DNA of 64,000 nucleotides, taken from positions 124,001-188,000 of the forward strand of contig CAVQBC010000006.1 of NCBI GenBank assembly GCA_963710665.1, read 5' to 3'. The stretch is from CAVQBC01 sp963710665. GTDB taxonomy: Bacteria > Actinomycetota > Thermoleophilia > Solirubrobacterales > Solirubrobacteraceae. This document shows, piece after piece, positions 60,888 to 64,000 of this stretch. Under the pieces are notes generated by a model, which had not been told where the DNA came from, did no database searches, and worked only from the letters and a program-made list of their open reading frames with translations. The position numbers and the translations under genes were made by a program. Within the stretch, counting starts at the first letter, position 1. Each line of letters opens with the position of its first letter.

Positions 60888-62567
60888 ATGATGCGTGCCG
60901 TCGATGCCGTCATGGAGTGCCTGAAGGCCGAGGGCGTCGACGTCGTATTCGGCTATCCGGGCGGCGCGAACCTCCCGACCTACGACGCGTTCTACGACTC
61001 CGGCATCCGCCACATCCTCGTGCGCCACGAGCAGGGCGGCGGCCACGCCGCCGAGGGCTACGCCAAGGCGACGGGGAAGGTCGGCGTGGTGTTCGCCACC
61101 TCCGGCCCGGGGGCGACCAACATCGTCACCCCGCTGACCGACGCGATGATGGACTCCGTGCCGCTCGTGGCCTTCACTGGCCAGGTGCGGACGGACCTGC
61201 TCGGGACGGACGGCTTCCAGGAGGCGGACACGTTCGGCATCACCATGCCGATCGTCAAGCACTCGTTCCTGATCCGCCACCCGAACGAGATCCCGCAGGT
61301 GGTGCACGAGGCGTTCCACATCGCGCGCTCGGGCCGCCCGGGCCCGGTGCTGATCGACATCCCGCAGGACCTGAGCCGCGCGGAGATCGACTACAAGCCG
61401 GTGACCGACGTCCGCCTGCCCGGCTACCAGCCGACCACCGAGGGCAACTCGAAGCAGATCCGCCTGGCCGCCAAGGCGATGGCCAACTCGCGCCGGCCCG
61501 TGCTCTACGTGGGCGGCGGCGTCATCAACGCCGACGCGTCGCCGGACCTCGTCGAGCTCGCGACCGCGGACCAGTTCCCGGTCACCTGCACGCTCAACGG
61601 CCTCGGCGCCTTCCCGGCGCCGCACGACCAGTGGCTCGGGATGCTCGGCATGCACGGCACGCGGGCGGCGAACTACGCGATGGACGAGGCGGACCTGATC
61701 GTCGCGATCGGCGCGCGCTTCGACGACCGCATCACGGGCAAGCTGTCGGAGTTCGCGCCGCGGGCGAAGTTCATCCACATGGACATCGACCCGGCGGAGA
61801 TCGGAAAGAACGTCCCCGCGCACATCCCGATCGTCGGCGACGTCAAGAACGTGCTGCCGCGGCTCCTCAACGAGTACCGGGCGCTCGGGGCGGACCAGAA
61901 CCGCCTGGCGGGCTGGTGGGAGCGCATCCGCGGCTGGCAGGCCCAGCACCCGCTGCGCTACGAGGACTCCGCGGACAGCGAGATCAAGCCGCAGTACATG
62001 ATCGAGGCGCTGTACGAGGCGACCGGCGGCCGGTGCGTGCTCGCCTCCGACGTGGGCCAGCACCAGATGTGGGCCGCGCAGTACTTCCACTTCCAGGGCC
62101 CGCGGCGGTGGATCAACTCGGGCGGGCTGGGCACCATGGGCTTCGGCCTGCCGGCGGCGATGGGCGCCGCCGTGGGGCGACCGGACCTGCTCACGGTGTG
62201 CATCTCCGGCGACGCGTCGATCCAGATGAACGCCCAGGAGCTCGCCACCTGCGCCGAGTACGGGATCCCCGTGAAGGTGTTCGTGATGAACAACGGCTAC
62301 CTGGGCATGGTCCGCCAGTGGCAGGAGCTGTTCTGGGACCGCCGCTACTCGCAGGTCGACATGGGGCGCTTCCCGGACTTCGTCAAGCTCGCCGAGGCCT
62401 ACGGCGTCACCGGCATGCGGCTGCAGGACAAGACGTCGCTGGTGGCCGACATGAAGAAGGCCCTGGAGACCGAGGGGCCCGTGCTGGTCGACGTGCGCGT
62501 CACCCGCGAGGAGAACACGTATCCGATGATCGCCCCGGGCGCCGCCGCCCGGGACATGGTGGGGTGA
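60888..62567 (+). CDS. ilvB: Acetolactate synthase large subunit
   Basis: 559 residues. ATG 60888 (an adjacent ATG at 60891 is possible); AAGGGAGG upstream. ThDP enzyme: GYPGGANLPTYDAFYDSG, catalytic Glu in RHEQGGGHAAEGYAKATG, FAD region NYAMDEADLIVAIGARFDDR, ThDP/Mg motif CISGDASIQMNAQEL to NNGYLGMVRQWQELFW. First step of branched-chain amino acid synthesis from pyruvate, with the small subunit next door. Confidence 0.96.
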   Translation: MMRAVDAVMECLKAEGVDVVFGYPGGANLPTYDAFYDSGIRHILVRHEQGGGHAAEGYAKATGKVGVVFATSGPGATNIVTPLTDAMMDSVPLVAFTGQVRTDLLGTDGFQEADTFGITMPIVKHSFLIRHPNEIPQVVHEAFHIARSGRPGPVLIDIPQDLSRAEIDYKPVTDVRLPGYQPTTEGNSKQIRLAAKAMANSRRPVLYVGGGVINADASPDLVELATADQFPVTCTLNGLGAFPAPHDQWLGMLGMHGTRAANYAMDEADLIVAIGARFDDRITGKLSEFAPRAKFIHMDIDPAEIGKNVPAHIPIVGDVKNVLPRLLNEYRALGADQNRLAGWWERIRGWQAQHPLRYEDSADSEIKPQYMIEALYEATGGRCVLASDVGQHQMWAAQYFHFQGPRRWINSGGLGTMGFGLPAAMGAAVGRPDLLTVCISGDASIQMNAQELATCAEYGIPVKVFVMNNGYLGMVRQWQELFWDRRYSQVDMGRFPDFVKLAEAYGVTGMRLQDKTSLVADMKKALETEGPVLVDVRVTREENTYPMIAPGAAARDMVG

Positions 62568-62573
62568 GGCGCG

Positions 62574-63131
62574 ATGGGTGAGCCAGGGACGAAGGAGCTG
62601 CTCAGCCTGGAGGAGCTCGAGGCGTCGGCCGGCACCTACACCGGCCGCAAGCACATCCTCTCGATCCTCGTCGAGAACAAGCCGGGCGTCCTGACCCGGA
62701 TCGCCGGGCTGTTCGCCCGCCGCGGGTTCAACATCAACACGCTCGCGGTGGGCCCCACCGACGACCCGACGCTGTCGCGCATCACGCTGACGCTCGACGG
62801 CGCCCAGCACCCGATCGACCAGGTCACCAAGCAGCTGCACAAGCTCGTCAACGTGATCAAGATCCGCGACCTCGAGCCGACCGAGACGGTCGCGCGCGAG
62901 CTCGCGCTGTTCAAGGTCGCGGCCGACGGAGCGGCGCGCGGCGAGGTGATGCAGATCGTCGAGATCTTCCGGGCGAAGATCATCGACGTCACGAAGCGCT
63001 CGGTGATCATCGAGGTCACCGGGACGTGGGAGAAGGTCGAGGCGTTCGAGCGCATGGTGCGCCCGTTCGGGCTCGTCGAGATGGCCCGCACCGGCGAGAT
63101 CGCGATCTCCCGCGGGCGCAGCGAGACCTAG
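62574..63131 (+). CDS. ilvH: Acetolactate synthase small (regulatory) subunit
   Basis: 185 residues, ATG 62574, 6 bp after ilvB. ACT domain ILSILVENKPGVLTRIAGLF, RRGFNINTLAVGPTDDPTLS, and the C-terminal domain ELALFKVAADGAARGEVMQI. It binds valine and sets feedback inhibition and activity of IlvB. The first ~20 residues (KELLSLEELEASAGTYTGRK) extend the usual start. Confidence 0.95.
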   Translation: MGEPGTKELLSLEELEASAGTYTGRKHILSILVENKPGVLTRIAGLFARRGFNINTLAVGPTDDPTLSRITLTLDGAQHPIDQVTKQLHKLVNVIKIRDLEPTETVARELALFKVAADGAARGEVMQIVEIFRAKIIDVTKRSVIIEVTGTWEKVEAFERMVRPFGLVEMARTGEIAISRGRSET

Positions 63132-63144
63132 CCGGAGAGCCGTG

Positions 63145-63168
63145 GCGGCCGGCGGGGTGGCCGGCCGC
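63145..63168 (+). terminator. Hairpin after ilvH
   Basis: A perfect 9-bp stem, GCGGCCGGC (63145-63153) with GCCGGCCGC (63160-63168), 6-nt loop, 14 bp after the stop codon, no T-tract. Confidence 0.65.
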
Positions 63169-63227
63169 ACCGCCCGGGTACGGCTGGCCGAACCACGGCC
63201 GGCCCTCCGGGTGCCTATAAACGGGCC

Positions 63228-63581
63228 ATGCCCGCGCCCGAGTCGCTGCGAGAGGAGGTCCGCGCGACGGTCGGCGCCCGCCGCGAGCTGGGCGACGACT
63301 TCGACGCCGAGGTCGCCGACCGGCTGGTGACCCGCATGGCCGCGGAGATCGACGCCCGCGTGGACGAGCGCCTGGCCGCCCGCCGGGTCGCGATCCGCGA
63401 GTCGCACCGGCTGGACTTCTTCACGCTCGTGCTCGCGCTCGGCTCGTTCTCGCTCGGGCTCGGGGCGCCGAGCGCCTCCTCGGGGCTCGGCGACGTGGGC
63501 AGCCTGATCGTGACGCTGGTGGTGTGGGCCGCGATCGTCGCGGTCAACGTCGCGCACGCGGTCGCGCGCCGGCGCGGCTGA
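63228..63581 (+). CDS. Small membrane protein, unknown
   Basis: 117 residues, ATG 63228. An N-terminal amphipathic helix region (LREEVRATVGARRELGDDFD) is followed by two helices (LDFFTLVLALGSFSLGLGAP; GSLIVTLVVWAAIVAVNVAH). TATAAA (63216-63221) 6 bp before ATG suggests a leaderless mRNA. Its 3' end overlaps the convergent MFS gene by 38 bp. Confidence 0.78.
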   Translation: MPAPESLREEVRATVGARRELGDDFDAEVADRLVTRMAAEIDARVDERLAARRVAIRESHRLDFFTLVLALGSFSLGLGAPSASSGLGDVGSLIVTLVVWAAIVAVNVAHAVARRRG

Positions 63582-64000
63582 GGCCGCGCATGCCGCGCTC
63601 GCGCGGCAGCGTCAGCGCGAAGACCAGGCCGAGCAGCGGCAGCGCCGCGATCACGTACATCGTGGTGGTCAGGCCGTCGGCGTCGGCCACCAGCCCGAGC
63701 ACGGGCGCGCCCAGGCCGCCGAGGCCGATCGCCAGCCCGAGCGTGATGCCCGACGCCAGCCCGATGCGGTTCGGCAGGTACTCCTGGCCGAGCACCACCG
63801 TCACCGAGAACGAGGCGACGACCGCCATGCCGACGAAGAACAGCACCAGGGTCGCCGGCAGCGCCGGCAGGAGCACGAGGATCGAGACGAGCACCGGCAG
63901 CGCGGTCATCCCGGCGATGATCACCGGCCGGCGGCCGATGCGGTCGGCCAGCGGGCCGCCGAGCAGCGTCCCCGTCGCCCCGCCGGCGAGCATCACGAAC
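63544..64000 (-). CDS. MFS transporter, C-terminal part (runs off the window)
   Basis: Partial: the open frame continues past the window edge, so the start is not seen. GGATGTLLGGPLADRIGRRP is the MFS loop signature, followed by about four helices (VIIAGMTALPVLVSILVLLP; LASGITLGLAIGLGGLGAPV). The RIGLASG text recalls fosmidomycin-resistance-type exporters. Substrate not assignable. Confidence 0.85.
   Translation of the reverse strand, partial: FVMLAGGATGTLLGGPLADRIGRRPVIIAGMTALPVLVSILVLLPALPATLVLFFVGMAVVASFSVTVVLGQEYLPNRIGLASGITLGLAIGLGGLGAPVLGLVADADGLTTTMYVIAALPLLGLVFALTLPRERGMRGLSRAGARPRARR

Overview
The window is about 64 kb of very GC-rich DNA (roughly 74-76% by eye) with dense, often 1-4 base overlapping genes, GTG/TTG starts, many leaderless promoters and families typical of high-GC Gram-positives: a SigB/SigF-type sigma factor, AfsR/SARP and LAL-type LuxR regulators, GatCAB, a Ser/Thr kinase with a beta-propeller, and a DUF6777-like lipoprotein. 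Protein style points to class Thermoleophilia, order Solirubrobacterales (Conexibacter / Solirubrobacter / Baekduia-like). That placement is inference from composition and family recall; no rRNA gene is present to confirm it. No tRNA, rRNA, CRISPR array, insertion sequence or prophage was seen.

Layout. 0-2 kb: GFA-family enzyme, then a sigma factor with a membrane-anchored ribbon-helix-helix protein on the minus strand. 1.9-8.3 kb: four secreted or surface proteins on the plus strand, the most unusual part of the window: a Pro/Ala-rich protein with Trp-rich strands, a protein of nine ~76-residue Q/N-ladder repeats, a small anchored protein and an Ig/FnIII-like protein. 8.3-15.7 kb: an unknown secreted protein, a VOC protein, cysK plus an AbrB-type membrane protein, then tusA-like / moeB-like / cysE (sulfur and cysteine). 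15.7-28.9 kb: a 176-bp imperfect palindrome, then two AfsR-type regulators with likely targets (an FAD oxidoreductase, an MMPL transporter, a methyltransferase) and gltD. Three promoters here carry 7-bp direct repeats at 11-bp period, 8 bp from the -10, the known architecture of SARP operators.

28.9-35 kb is a lower-GC, decayed island: frameshifted hydrolase, truncated histidine kinase fused to a hydrolase remnant, one intact LuxR-LAL regulator. 35-43.5 kb is a lactate/glycolate catabolic locus: glcF-glcE-glcD-lctP leftward and lutA-lutB-lutC rightward from a 69-bp shared promoter region. 43.5-52 kb: queuosine salvage protein, a split YeeE/YedE transporter, PcrA/UvrD helicase, kinase-propeller, DUF6777-like lipoprotein, MFS exporter. 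52-55.3 kb: a hexuronate/polyol locus (mannitol dehydrogenase family, LacI regulator) with deletion scars, including an IclR gene lacking its DNA-binding half and abutting a LacI-type operator. 55.3-64 kb: housekeeping gatCAB, small proteins, ilvB-ilvH, and a partial MFS gene at the edge.

Several genes between 19.8 and 31.7 kb (and one at 3.35 kb) carry apparent single-base frameshifts. They are annotated as reconstructed genes; sequencing error and true decay cannot be told apart from sequence alone.
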